Assembly: GCF_024662215.1 (NCBI RefSeq)
Contig: NZ_CP096115.1
Span: 1,116,001 to 1,180,000 of the forward strand
Length of the DNA stretch: 64,000 nt
Reading direction: 5' to 3'
Origin: Methanoplanus endosymbiosus
Lineage (GTDB): Archaea > Halobacteriota > Methanomicrobia > Methanomicrobiales > Methanomicrobiaceae
Both the position numbers and the translations under genes were made by a program. The stretch's first letter is position 1, and each line of letters starts with the position of its first letter. The notes below the pieces were generated by a model. That model worked only from the letters and a program-made list of their open reading frames with translations, had not been told where the DNA came from and did no database searches. Below are positions 27,331-36,272 of this stretch, one piece after another.

Positions 27331-28328
27331 AAAGTCAAATCCCTGTTGTAATATCCACATTCACTACAGATTTTTGTAGATGGTTCAAATTGTCCTATCC
27401 GTAAGATAGTTTTACCGTGTTTCTGTGCCTTATATTCTAATTGAGTAACAAATGAACTCCATGATGCATCAGCAATATGTTGTGCCAATTTATGATTTTT
27501 TAACATCCCTTCAACATTCAAAGTTTCCAGTGCAATTGCTTGGTTCTCGCATACTAATCTAAAAGAGAGTTTGTGCTGGAAATCGCTTCTTTGATTGTGA
27601 ATTTTTTCATGAATTTTTGCTACTGCATTTTTTGCTTTATTTCTGTTGTTAGAACCTTTTTGTTTTCTACTCAATCGTTTTTGTAACACTTTCAGTCGGA
27701 GAAGTGACTGCTTCAAATATCGGGGATTCTCAATCTTTTCACCATTGGAGAGTATTGCAAAATCTTTGATACCTACATCAATACCCACAGTTGTATCTGC
27801 ATCAAAATGTTGTACAGGAAGTTGTTCCTGTCCATCATCTATCAGAATACTAATAAAAAATTTGCCCGTTGATGTGACTGACACAGTTGCTGTTTTTTCA
27901 GCTCCCTCATATTTCCTGTGTAATTTTGCTTTAACCCATCCAATTTTAGGTAATTTAATTTTATGGGTATCAAAATTCACAATGTAGTGTTGTGGAACTG
28001 AAAATGACTGCACTGGATTTTTCCGGGATTTGAATTTTGGAAATCCTTTCTTTTCCCGGAAGAAACGAGTAAATGCATTTTCAAGATTTAACAATGCACT
28101 CTGTATTGATTGCGAATTAACATCTTTTATCCAATCATGCTCTGATTTCAAATCAGGTAGCATTTTTTGTAATGCAAATCTCGATATTGATTTTCCATCT
28201 GTTTCATAAGTTCGGATTTTATTTTCCAGACCCCAATTGTAGATAAACCTACAGGCACCGAAATGCTGAAAGAACATTTTCTCCTGTTCTTTGTTAGGAT
28301 AGATTCGGTATTTGTAGGCCCTCAACAT
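27216..28328 (-). CDS. tnpB: TnpB RNA-guided nuclease of an IS605/IS1341-type element
   Basis: TnpB is an RNA-guided DNA endonuclease related to Cas12. All RuvC-like catalytic residues appear present: Asp in VGIDVGIKDFAI, Glu in ALETLNVEGM and Asp in HHDRDINAA. The C-terminal zinc finger is complete (CSECGYY and CPDCGVH). I start at ATG 28328 (MLRAYKYRIYPNKEQ, the usual family start), giving 370 residues; TTG 28349 would add seven. The gene is uninterrupted and probably functional. No TnpA transposase is present, so movement would need one supplied elsewhere. Its 3' end and the following 105 bp should encode the guide RNA. Confidence 0.92.
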   Translation of the reverse strand: MLRAYKYRIYPNKEQEKMFFQHFGACRFIYNWGLENKIRTYETDGKSISRFALQKMLPDLKSEHDWIKDVNSQSIQSALLNLENAFTRFFREKKGFPKFKSRKNPVQSFSVPQHYIVNFDTHKIKLPKIGWVKAKLHRKYEGAEKTATVSVTSTGKFFISILIDDGQEQLPVQHFDADTTVGIDVGIKDFAILSNGEKIENPRYLKQSLLRLKVLQKRLSRKQKGSNNRNKAKNAVAKIHEKIHNQRSDFQHKLSFRLVCENQAIALETLNVEGMLKNHKLAQHIADASWSSFVTQLEYKAQKHGKTILRIGQFEPSTKICSECGYYNRDLTLSDRDWICPDCGVHHDRDINAAINIRKFAFDKQNLIGI

Positions 28329-28422
28329 ATAGATTTGGTTTGATTTCAACCCCCCATATATTTTCTTGTAAAACTACAATTACGAAATATATATATGAGA
28401 ACAAAGATGATGTCGCTTACAT

Positions 28423-28445
28423 CCCCTTGGCTAAAGACCAAGGGG
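28423..28445 (-). repeat. Left-end hairpin of the TnpB element
   Basis: Stem CCCCTTGG/CCAAGGGG with loop TCTTTAG on the minus strand. The right-end hairpin (27119-27141) has the same loop and a different 8-bp stem (CCTCTGGG/CCCAGAGG). Such hairpins are recognised by the TnpA transposase in IS200/IS605 elements. Confidence 0.75.
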
Positions 28446-28464
28446 ATTTACGCTAAATTTTTAA

Positions 28465-28512
28465 AAGTGAAATTAATGATGTAAATATTAAAAATAAGTA
28501 CAGATAGATTAT
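28465..28512 (-). pseudogene. 5' fragment of the split membrane sensor gene (first membrane helix)
   Basis: Sixteen codons read IIYLYLFLIFTSLISL, a membrane helix that continues in frame into AYLSASKKH on the far side of the TnpB element. GGGGGAG ends 6 nt before codon 1, the same spacing as the ribosome-binding site of hypF, but codon 1 is ATA rather than ATG and no ATG, GTG or TTG exists in this frame after the preceding stop. Either ATA is used as a rare start or the start codon has mutated. TTATATACT near 28560-28568 is a TATA candidate. Confidence 0.65.
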
Positions 28513-28578
28513 ACTATTCTCCCCCTTAACAGTCCTCCCCGGATGTTAATACAGTAAAATAGTATATAATATTATTGT

Positions 28579-30267
28579 TCACCGGTGGGTGAAGTATGCA
28601 GTTACATTGTCACCACTGACAGAATCAATCCTTACAAAACCAACTCTCTCAAACTGCACTTCCTCTCCTGCCATATCCTTAACACCTTCTTCACACAACC
28701 CTTCAATGTCACCGTCAGGTCTCTTCATCCGGCAGGGCACAGAAGCCCTGCCATAGGGCAGCCACTGAATAATTGATGCATGCTTCTCCTTTGCCTCTTC
28801 AAGTGAATCTCCGGCATAAGTGATGAGGATCACTCCATCTTTCTCTGTAATTGTTACATTGAAGAGATCCTTAAGCCTGACAAAGGATTTTCCTGCAATA
28901 TCTCCTGGTGAGAGATGAAGCTTGCCTGTAAAATCAAGCTTTCTGACACCTCTTGAACTGTCATTCGGATAAAGGGGAATTTCAGCGGTTTTTGAAGGTG
29001 CACCGGAGATCTCAAATGTCACAGGTTCAGGGACAAAAAAATAACGGTTTGCAACCGGATCAATTATCGCCTTATTTTCGGCAAAGAGATTCTCCCATGA
29101 GAAGTTTATATCAGTCTGGCCGACTCCGAGATCAACCATCGCCTTCCTGACAGCTTCAGGCTTAATACCCCTTCGTGCAATTGCCTTTAAGGTTCCAAGC
29201 CTGATATCGTCCCATCCGGTATAAGTGCCATCCGAAATTCCGGCCTTCATCGCTGAAGTTGACAGTACCACATCTCCGACTGACATACGCCCATAGTGGT
29301 AGTACTCCGGCTGTTTCCACCCGAAATAATCATAGATATAGCCCTGCCGTCTGGTATTGGCGATGTGATCCTTGCCCCTGATGACATGGGTCATCCCAAG
29401 CAGGTGGTCATCCACAACGACTGATAAGTTCATCATCGGATAGACAGTTACATCTTTTCTGGGATGAGGTGGAGAATCCACAACCCTGAATATTGAAAAG
29501 TCCCTCATTGCAGGATCAGGATGCTCAACGTCAGTCTTAACCCTGACTGTAACAGTGCCTTCAGCAAATCCTCCGGCAAGCATCTTATCCCACTGCCTGA
29601 GATTTTCCTCAACGGAGTTGTCCCTGCACGGGCAGGGTTTCTTACTGTTTTTAAGCTCCCTGAAACTTTCGGCATCACAGGTGCAGATATAGGCACCGCC
29701 TATCTCAATCAGTTTCCGGCCGTGCTCATAATATATATCAAACCTGTCGCTCTGATAGACAATATCTGTAATATTTAAGCCAAGCCATGTGATGTCATCC
29801 AGGAGAAGTTTATAATTTTCAGGCTCAACACGCCTCGGATCAGTATCCTCAATTCTCAGAACATACTTTCCGCCATATTTCCGGACGTAATAATCATTGA
29901 GATATGCAGCCCTTGCATGACCAAGGTGAAGAGGCCCGCTTGGATTGGGTGCAAAACGCATCACAACGCCATTGTCACCAACATTCTTAAGCTCACGGAG
30001 AGGTTCCTTCTCCTTCTTCTCCTTCTTTTCGGTGAGGAGCTCAGGAGCAATAGCCATCAGCTTCTCCTTTCTCTCTTCCGGCGGGAGAGCCTCAACTTCG
30101 GATAAGACATCCTTAAGGATGGCAGACATCTCCTTTGCCTGCGTTCGGAATTCCGGATGTTTACCCATAAGCATGCCAAGAACAGTGCCGGCTTTTGGCA
30201 CATTCTCATGCTGGACGGCATTTAAGAGGGCATGCCTGAAAAAAAAATCGCGTGGATCTAAAGACAT
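28579..30267 (-). CDS. gltX: Glutamyl-tRNA synthetase, archaeal type
   Basis: A 562-residue class I synthetase that charges tRNA-Glu (in archaea often tRNA-Gln too, with later amidation). The catalytic HIGH motif is in PNPSGPLHLGHARAA (about residue 110). The second signature corresponds to LSTSAMKAGISDG, and the anticodon-binding C-terminal part is the beta-barrel type found in archaea and eukaryotes. A helical N-terminal extension of about 95 residues is also archaeal in style. It follows the prenyl diphosphate synthase by 3 bp and is the last gene of the superoperon. Confidence 0.95.
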   Translation of the reverse strand: MSLDPRDFFFRHALLNAVQHENVPKAGTVLGMLMGKHPEFRTQAKEMSAILKDVLSEVEALPPEERKEKLMAIAPELLTEKKEKKEKEPLRELKNVGDNGVVMRFAPNPSGPLHLGHARAAYLNDYYVRKYGGKYVLRIEDTDPRRVEPENYKLLLDDITWLGLNITDIVYQSDRFDIYYEHGRKLIEIGGAYICTCDAESFRELKNSKKPCPCRDNSVEENLRQWDKMLAGGFAEGTVTVRVKTDVEHPDPAMRDFSIFRVVDSPPHPRKDVTVYPMMNLSVVVDDHLLGMTHVIRGKDHIANTRRQGYIYDYFGWKQPEYYHYGRMSVGDVVLSTSAMKAGISDGTYTGWDDIRLGTLKAIARRGIKPEAVRKAMVDLGVGQTDINFSWENLFAENKAIIDPVANRYFFVPEPVTFEISGAPSKTAEIPLYPNDSSRGVRKLDFTGKLHLSPGDIAGKSFVRLKDLFNVTITEKDGVILITYAGDSLEEAKEKHASIIQWLPYGRASVPCRMKRPDGDIEGLCEEGVKDMAGEEVQFERVGFVRIDSVSGDNVTAYFTHR

Positions 30268-30270
30268 TGC

Positions 30271-31236
30271 CTAAAATCCTCTGTTAATAAAATAATCTGT
30301 AATCTGGCAGAGGAGATCCTTCTCCTCACAGTCATCAAAGACTAAAAGCATCTGTTTTGCCTTCTTAACGTGCTCCATTGCAGTATTTCTGGTCTCCTCA
30401 ATGACACCTGATTCAGTTAGTATGTCAATGGCCTCCTGAATCTCTTCATCGGTTAAGGATTCCTTCCTGTACTTTGAGAGATCAATGCCCTTCTCCTTTG
30501 CAAGAATTGCAATGAGTGTTTTTTTACCCTCGCGAAGATCCGAAGCCCTGTCCTTTCCGGTCTTCTCAGTCTCACCCATAAAGTCAATTAAGTCATCCTG
30601 GATCTGAAAGGCAATGCCACTGTGATAGCCCCAGTCATAAAGGGCCGAAACCTCTTTTTTACTGCCGCCTGCAAGCGTTGCACCTATTGATGCAGCAGCA
30701 GCATATAATTTTCCGGTCTTCTTGCCGACCATATCGATATATTCAAAGGAATCCACATCATCACGTGACTCAAATGACATATCCTCATGCTGACCCTGGC
30801 AGATCTCAACACAGGTTCTTGCAAGAATAGCAACACTGTGAACCTTTGCAAGATTGTCAGCAAGGCAGTTTGTGATAAGCTCAAATGCCTCAGCATAGAG
30901 AACATCCCCGGCAAGAATTGCTGTAGGTTCATCCCATTTTACATGAACAGTAGGTGCACCTCTCCTGACGGAATCGCCATCCATTATATCATCATGGACA
31001 AGGGTGAAAGTATGCGTAACCTCAAGGGCAAGAGCTGCCGGGAGTATATCCAGTGATCTGCCTTTAGAAACGAGATCAGCTGCAAGTAATGTCACCGCAG
31101 GCCTTAGCCTCTTGCCGCCCGCAAGAAGTAGATGGCTGCTTGCTTTCCCAAGCTGAGTAGGAAGCCCTCCAAATTGCCTGTTCAGTTCAAGATCCACAAG
31201 TTCAGCAGTTTTATCAAGATATTCTTCAAGTTTCAT
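30271..31236 (-). CDS. idsA: Short-chain isoprenyl diphosphate synthase (GGPP/FPP synthase)
   Basis: A 321-residue trans-prenyltransferase that elongates dimethylallyl diphosphate with isopentenyl diphosphate, probably to geranylgeranyl diphosphate for archaeal ether lipids. The two Asp-rich motifs are present: DDIMD in LVHDDIMDGDSVRRG (about residues 76-90) and DDLID in QIQDDLIDFMG (about 213-223), plus GGKRLRP near residue 40. Product length cannot be decided by eye. The gene sits between RNase J and gltX with short gaps, in one transcription unit with the other isoprenoid genes. Confidence 0.93.
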   Translation of the reverse strand: MKLEEYLDKTAELVDLELNRQFGGLPTQLGKASSHLLLAGGKRLRPAVTLLAADLVSKGRSLDILPAALALEVTHTFTLVHDDIMDGDSVRRGAPTVHVKWDEPTAILAGDVLYAEAFELITNCLADNLAKVHSVAILARTCVEICQGQHEDMSFESRDDVDSFEYIDMVGKKTGKLYAAAASIGATLAGGSKKEVSALYDWGYHSGIAFQIQDDLIDFMGETEKTGKDRASDLREGKKTLIAILAKEKGIDLSKYRKESLTDEEIQEAIDILTESGVIEETRNTAMEHVKKAKQMLLVFDDCEEKDLLCQITDYFINRGF

Positions 31237-31255
31237 GGGATTTCCTCACATCAAA

Positions 31256-32602
31256 TTATTTACTGACATTTACTCTCATACCGTTTCTTAAGATGTGTAT
31301 ATCATTATTTAAGGTATATCCGCAATCCTCTGCAAACCGGACATATGCCCCGGTCATATCAATATCACCGTGGGACGGGATGATATGCTGCGGATTGAAG
31401 AGATGAATCACCTCATAATGATCTTCCTTCTGGGCGTGACCGCTCACGTGAAGCTCTTCAAAGATACGTGCACCCTTCATCTTCAGGAATGTCTCCTGAT
31501 GATATCTCTGACCATAGTTCATCGGATTAGGAATAATCTTTGCACTGTACATGATCTTATCACCTTTATCGACCCTGTAAGGCGTATTTCCGGCTGCAAG
31601 CCTTGTTAATATTGCACCCGGCTCACCCTGATGTCCGGTGACGATTGGCACGTACTTGTCCTTGCCCTCCTTCATAATCCTTCTGAACATCCGGTCAACA
31701 GTCTTCCTGTTGCCATACATTGAGACAGTATCCGGAAATCCTACCAGCTTCATCTGCTCTGCTGTTGAGGAATATCTCTCCATTGACCGTCCGAGCAGCA
31801 CAGGTTTTCTGCCGATCTCATGGGCACACTCTGCAATGGTCTTTACACGGGCGATATGGGATGAAAAAGTGCTGACCATCATGGCGCATTTATCATCCTC
31901 ATAACTTGTCATAACATCCCTGACAAGCTTATGGGCAACCTTCTCACTTGGGCATCTTCCCGGAAGGCTTACATTTGTACTCTCAACAATGAGTGCTAAA
32001 ACACCCTCACGCCCAAGTTCTGCCATTCTGGCAAAGTCCGGCGGGTTTCCAAGCACTGGTGTTCTGTCAAGCTTGAAATCGTTTGCATATACAATAATTC
32101 CGGCAGGGGTATGTAAAACCGCCATTGCAGTATCAATTATACTGTGCTGGACATTGACAAATTCAAGGCTTATATCCGGAGTTATCTGGTACCTGTACTT
32201 CTTTCCGGCATTCAGCGCGAATACCTTATTATTGACACCAAACTTCTTCTCGCCTTCAATCTGCTGTTCGATAAGTTTTGCTGTGTAGGGTGTTCCGATG
32301 ATTGGGGCATTATAGCGGTGCGCAAGCTTTGGAATTGCACCGATATGGTCAAGATGTCCGTGTGTGCAGACTATAGCCTTCACACTGCCCTCGACAGTAT
32401 TCATAATAGTGTCATCAGGAATAGCCTTCATCTCAATGAGATCAAGGGAATGCATATTTTCTACTTCAGCATCCTCATGAATCATTATCTGGTCAAGGCG
32501 AAGACCCATATCAAAAATTACTATATCCTTTCCTACGCGGACGGCTGTCATATTACGTCCGACTTCTCCATAACCGCCCACGGCAATTATTTCTACTTCC
32601 AT
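31256..32602 (-). CDS. rnj: Ribonuclease J family (metallo-beta-lactamase/beta-CASP)
   Basis: A 448-residue beta-CASP nuclease. The metal-binding HxHxDH motif appears as CTHGHLDHIGAIPKL (about residues 80-90). The beta-CASP part includes VSTFSSHIARV and VTGHQGEPGAIL, and the C-terminal SGHAQKEDH and PSHGD motifs carry the further His residues. Archaeal RNase J acts as a 5'-3' exoribonuclease. The gene lies between IDI-2 (gap 3 bp) and the prenyl synthase, an arrangement shared by many methanogens; this ties it transcriptionally, not evidently functionally, to lipid synthesis. Confidence 0.92.
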   Translation of the reverse strand: MEVEIIAVGGYGEVGRNMTAVRVGKDIVIFDMGLRLDQIMIHEDAEVENMHSLDLIEMKAIPDDTIMNTVEGSVKAIVCTHGHLDHIGAIPKLAHRYNAPIIGTPYTAKLIEQQIEGEKKFGVNNKVFALNAGKKYRYQITPDISLEFVNVQHSIIDTAMAVLHTPAGIIVYANDFKLDRTPVLGNPPDFARMAELGREGVLALIVESTNVSLPGRCPSEKVAHKLVRDVMTSYEDDKCAMMVSTFSSHIARVKTIAECAHEIGRKPVLLGRSMERYSSTAEQMKLVGFPDTVSMYGNRKTVDRMFRRIMKEGKDKYVPIVTGHQGEPGAILTRLAAGNTPYRVDKGDKIMYSAKIIPNPMNYGQRYHQETFLKMKGARIFEELHVSGHAQKEDHYEVIHLFNPQHIIPSHGDIDMTGAYVRFAEDCGYTLNNDIHILRNGMRVNVSK

Positions 32603-32605
32603 ATT

Positions 32606-33667
32606 TTATTCATCTCCATATATTTTCATCTGAGCCGTCTTTCCCGTAATATAAGTCCTGACCTCTGACAGTTCAGCTAAATTTTCTGAGCCGGTCAGGT
32701 ACATGGCAACGGTAAGTTCACGGTTTATAAGTTCAATCTCTTCAAAGAGCGCCTCACGCGATTTCATGGCCGGTTTTAAAAGCTTTAACGCCATGCCGCC
32801 GAGTGCTGCCCCCAGTGCAACTGATTTTGCAATATCTATTCCGGACTTTAAACCTCCGGTTGCTATAACAGGCACACCACAGTCCGCAACTTCCATTAAG
32901 GAGACTGCAGTCGGAATGCCCCAGTTATTAAAGTCATCACCCATACGGGCCAGAAGTTTCTCAGCCCTGAGCGCTTCAACAGCTGCCCACGATGTGCCTC
33001 CAAGTCCTCCGGTATCTATGGCAGAGACTCCTGCGTCACAGAGCAGTTTTGCAGACTCACCTGATATTCCACATCCTGTCTCCTTAACGATGACAGGATA
33101 TTTAGAAGACAGGCAGAGATCCCTGACAGCCTGAAGGCATCCGCCGGAATCATGATCACCCTCTGGCTGAATTGCCTCCTGAAGCGGATTTAAGTGAATA
33201 CATAAAGCCTGTGCATCAATCATCTCCACAGCACGATCTGCCCACTCAGGGCCTTTGTCTGCAAGCTGAACTGCACCAAGATTCCCGCATAAAAATGCAT
33301 GGGGTGCACTCTCACGGACTATTGTAAAACTGTCCTCAAGTTCCGGGTTTTCAAGCGCAGCACGCTGAGAACCGACACCCATGCCAATATTAAAATGCTC
33401 TGCCGCCTCTGCAAACCTTGCGTTCACCTCAGCGGTATCACTATGCCCGCCAGTCATTGCGGCAATAAACAGCGGCGATGAAAGACTATAACCAAGAAAT
33501 TCAGTGCCTCTGTCAATCTTATCCATATCACACTCAGGGAGTGCATTATGAACAAGCCTTATGTCCTCAAAACCTGAAAAACCTGATTCAACCGGTTTTT
33601 CACAGCATATCTCAAGATGCTCCCTCTTCCTTGAGGACGTATATCCGGATTTATCTATTATTGTCAC
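32606..33667 (-). CDS. fni: Type 2 isopentenyl-diphosphate delta-isomerase (FMN-dependent)
   Basis: A 353-residue FMN/NADPH-dependent isomerase that interconverts isopentenyl and dimethylallyl diphosphate. Family motifs: SRKREHLEI at the N-terminus, FIAAMTGGH, MGVGSQRAAL, QLADKGPEWADRAVEMIDAQALCIHLNPLQEAIQPEGD (the HLNPLQE substrate/metal site) and the Gly-rich phosphate sites DTGGLGGTSWAAVE and VIATGGLKSG. Its product feeds the prenyl diphosphate synthase two genes downstream. The upstream gap to the kinase gene is about 150 bp, and no terminator is evident. Confidence 0.95.
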   Translation of the reverse strand: MTIIDKSGYTSSRKREHLEICCEKPVESGFSGFEDIRLVHNALPECDMDKIDRGTEFLGYSLSSPLFIAAMTGGHSDTAEVNARFAEAAEHFNIGMGVGSQRAALENPELEDSFTIVRESAPHAFLCGNLGAVQLADKGPEWADRAVEMIDAQALCIHLNPLQEAIQPEGDHDSGGCLQAVRDLCLSSKYPVIVKETGCGISGESAKLLCDAGVSAIDTGGLGGTSWAAVEALRAEKLLARMGDDFNNWGIPTAVSLMEVADCGVPVIATGGLKSGIDIAKSVALGAALGGMALKLLKPAMKSREALFEEIELINRELTVAMYLTGSENLAELSEVRTYITGKTAQMKIYGDE

Positions 33668-33820
33668 CTCTTATATCTCCGGATTATTGGCATTATTGCG
33701 GCTGAAAAGCCGAATTTTCCGGATATTTGCGGATATATTACTGTGATAAGACCTGAACCGGATTAGCCGGGATCAAATCCTTCCCTGATCCCTTAACATA
33801 TTACTGCTGCAATGCAAATG

Positions 33821-34585
33821 CTAACGGCTTTTGGTCACCACAGTTCCGCCATGGCTGCGCCCGTCCAGGAAATCACCGAGGCGATCTATATGGAATATAC
33901 TGGAAGTTATCCCGGCTTCAGAAAGCAGAAGAAGTTCTTCTATTTTACCTTTCATCCCACCAGTCACATCGGTATTTCCTGAATCATTGAATGTCAGATC
34001 TGCAATTGACTCTGAGTCTATTGTCTCTATTACACTGCCGTCTTTGAGAACACCAGAGACATTGGTTGCAAGCCCGATCCTGTCAACTGCCATATTCCCT
34101 GCAAGGTAACTGACAAGTTGATCGCCTGATACAATACAGGCACCCTGACCCAGGTCCATCACAACATCCCCATGCAGAACAGGGACAATGCCATGACGAA
34201 CCAGCATTTCAACAGGACCAAGCTCAAATGATATTAGACGTCCGTTTTTTGCGGTACATGCATCAAGCGGGTGAATGCCTACTGCCTCCACTCCACTGGC
34301 ACGAAGCGCATCTACCACTCTCTCATTCAGTTTCCTGACTGCCGCATGAGTGATAAATATACCTGATTTATTATTAGGATCCAGGCCTTTATCAATATGA
34401 TGTTCCTTCGCTTCCGGATGACCACATGATCCTGCACCGTGGATGATAACCGGAAAGATCTCCTTTCTGACGGAAATCTCTTTTGCAACCGCAGAAATCC
34501 TCTCTTCATCGATCATGCATCGCCCGGATTTGTCAGTGATGACACTGCCACCCAGTTTCAGAATAATCACTTCTCTAACTGTCAT
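33821..34585 (-). CDS. ipk: Isopentenyl phosphate kinase
   Basis: A 254-residue amino-acid-kinase-fold enzyme that phosphorylates isopentenyl phosphate to isopentenyl diphosphate, the final step of the archaeal mevalonate route. Motifs: LKLGGSVITDK (residues 9-19), IHGAGSCGHPEAKEH (the catalytic His/Gly region, about residues 48-62), VPVLHGDVVMD and the ATNVSGVL plus DVTGGMKGKI segments. Start ATG 34585 overlaps the end of mevalonate kinase by 11 bp, so translation is coupled. Confidence 0.95.
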   Translation of the reverse strand: MTVREVIILKLGGSVITDKSGRCMIDEERISAVAKEISVRKEIFPVIIHGAGSCGHPEAKEHHIDKGLDPNNKSGIFITHAAVRKLNERVVDALRASGVEAVGIHPLDACTAKNGRLISFELGPVEMLVRHGIVPVLHGDVVMDLGQGACIVSGDQLVSYLAGNMAVDRIGLATNVSGVLKDGSVIETIDSESIADLTFNDSGNTDVTGGMKGKIEELLLLSEAGITSSIFHIDRLGDFLDGRSHGGTVVTKSR

Positions 34586-35444
34586 TCTCTGTCCTCACTC
34601 CGTCTGTATCTATTGACGTAATTATCGCCCTGCCTTCTGCCGCCTCTATCGCCTTTGCAATACGGTTCTTTGATCTCTTTGGACAGAGTGCAATCATGCA
34701 ACCGCCACCTCCGGCACCGGTCATCTTTGCGCCATATGCGCCCGATGTACGTGCGGCAGTCACAAGGCGGGTGAGCATTGGATGGCCGACTCCGAGTGCC
34801 TCAAGGAGAGCATGATTGACATCCATATAACGCCCAAGAGTCTTCTGGTTATGGAAATTATGCAGTGATCTGATAGTGACCGCCTCAATGGCATCAAGTA
34901 TTGGATCAACCACATACGGATTGTTCCGCCTGAATTCACCAACCATAGCAACAAGTTCAGCTGTCTTATGGGACACCATGGTGTTGCCGATGACAAGATT
35001 GAGGTTTTCAGGCGGAAGGATTCTCCTTTTATTGTCCTTCACCAGAACAAGGCCGCCATATGTGGAGACAAAGGTATCAGTGGGACTGGCTCTCCCGCGC
35101 TGTACCTTCTTCTCTATCTTAAAGGCAGTTGAGGCAATATGTGACCTGTCCATGCCAAGGTTATACTCCTCATTAATTGCTGAAAGTGTCGCAACAGTAA
35201 CAGCAGCAGATGATCCAAGTCCTGAAGATGACGGCAGCTGCGAATGTATATAAGCACTCCCGTTAACTCCGGTGAGATCAAAACAGTTCTCAATATAGGG
35301 AGAATTTACCCTGGGAGGGTTTTTGCCCCTTCTGACCGTAACAAAGACTCTGGGTTTAATACCCATCGCAATGCCGGGTTTACCAAAGACTACTGCATGT
35401 TCACCAAAAAGAAATACCTTGCCGGGTGCGCTGCAGGTAGCCAT
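34575..35444 (-). CDS. mvk: Mevalonate kinase
   Basis: A 289-residue GHMP kinase that phosphorylates mevalonate. Motifs: PGKVFLFGEHAVVFGKP (residues 7-23), the ATP loop PSSSGLGSSAAVTVATL (about 70-87), SPTDTFVSTYGG (with the catalytic Asp region) and the C-terminal GAKMTGAGGGGCMIAL. The gap to the Memo gene is 4 bp, and it overlaps ipk at the 3' end. With ipk, fni and idsA, the unit covers mevalonate to prenyl diphosphate except the phosphomevalonate steps, which are not in the window. Confidence 0.95.
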   Translation of the reverse strand: MATCSAPGKVFLFGEHAVVFGKPGIAMGIKPRVFVTVRRGKNPPRVNSPYIENCFDLTGVNGSAYIHSQLPSSSGLGSSAAVTVATLSAINEEYNLGMDRSHIASTAFKIEKKVQRGRASPTDTFVSTYGGLVLVKDNKRRILPPENLNLVIGNTMVSHKTAELVAMVGEFRRNNPYVVDPILDAIEAVTIRSLHNFHNQKTLGRYMDVNHALLEALGVGHPMLTRLVTAARTSGAYGAKMTGAGGGGCMIALCPKRSKNRIAKAIEAAEGRAIITSIDTDGVRTENDS

Positions 35445-35448
35445 ACTG

Positions 35449-36255
35449 TTAAACCACCGCTAATGAAGCATAACCTACGACCTGACTGCGATCGCCGTTA
35501 ATATCGCCGCTTGTACTGTAATGAAGCTTAATTGCTCTCTTTGCACCAAGCCTCTTTGAAACCTCAGCCATAACCGTAATCGGGCCATAACCGCATGCCG
35601 AGATGCCTTCATCAATAATTCTCTGATAAAATTCAGCAGTATCAAGATTTAAGAGTGCATCAATGGCATAGTTGTCAAGCATTCTGGCCTCCTTATCAGG
35701 GATATAATGGGAAAAATCCGACGAAGCGATTATTTTCACAGGACTTTCTGACAACTCAACAGCTCTGAAAACCTTCTCTGCAACAGACAGTGAATTCCTG
35801 CGTGTCTGACTGCCCATAAGGATTGGCACAATTTTGCAGTCCGGAAAACGGTACTTGATGAACTGCATCTGGACCTCAAGAGAATTCTCCTTCTTCCTGT
35901 GTGCGTAATTGTCCACCGGAATGTCAAGATTTTTTATGAAATCGTTGTCATTTTTAAGTGTCCCAAGAGGTGTCTCCCAGTTTTCAGAGGATACACAGTC
36001 AGGATAACCGGTATGGCTCGGCCCTATAACAACAAAAGTACCCGTAAATTCTTTGGGGATTGCTGAAAAGGCGTATGCTGATGTCTGTCCGGAGAATATA
36101 ATTCCTGCGTGCGGTGATACAACGCCGAAGGGTTCGGGAAGTGCGGAAAGTGATTTATCAGGAATATTTGCAAAAAAAGATTTCAGTTGTTTTCTCAGAA
36201 CAGAAGATTCCGCCGGATAAAAACTGCCGGCAAGAGTGCTCCTGCGTAATTCCAT
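35449..36255 (-). CDS. Memo family protein (AmmeMemoRadiSam protein B)
   Basis: A 268-residue Memo-like protein of the dioxygenase LigB fold. The metal-type His residues occur in VVSPHAGIIFSGQTSAYAF (about residue 48), VIGPSHTGYP and SSDFSHYIP, and the C-terminus has YGPITVMAEV. The biochemical role in archaea is unknown. It is consistently found beside mevalonate genes and ribosomal protein S2, as here, and is sometimes associated with AMMECR1 and radical SAM proteins. Neither partner is adjacent in this window. Confidence 0.9.
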   Translation of the reverse strand: MELRRSTLAGSFYPAESSVLRKQLKSFFANIPDKSLSALPEPFGVVSPHAGIIFSGQTSAYAFSAIPKEFTGTFVVIGPSHTGYPDCVSSENWETPLGTLKNDNDFIKNLDIPVDNYAHRKKENSLEVQMQFIKYRFPDCKIVPILMGSQTRRNSLSVAEKVFRAVELSESPVKIIASSDFSHYIPDKEARMLDNYAIDALLNLDTAEFYQRIIDEGISACGYGPITVMAEVSKRLGAKRAIKLHYSTSGDINGDRSQVVGYASLAVV

Positions 36256-36272
36256 TAGGCTTTTCCCCCGGA

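Larger units (their letters stand above)
27111..28466 (-). mobile_element. IS200/IS605-superfamily element, TnpB-only (IS1341 type)
   Basis: An element of about 1356 bp containing only tnpB, with no tnpA. Both ends carry subterminal hairpins with 8-bp stems and the identical loop TCTTTAG (minus-strand reading): 28423-28445 on the left and 27119-27141 on the right. The heptamer TTCACTT (minus strand) is present at both boundaries (28465-28471 and 27109-27115), so the cut position is ambiguous by a few bases. The simplest reading is left-flank target TTCAC and right end TTCAC. There are no terminal inverted repeats, as expected for this family. Deleting the element joins the two halves of the sensor gene in frame. 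Confidence 0.85.

Noticed and set aside
32144-32668. 174-codon plus-strand frame
   Set aside because: Antisense to RNase J and the end of IDI-2; no domain and no start signals.
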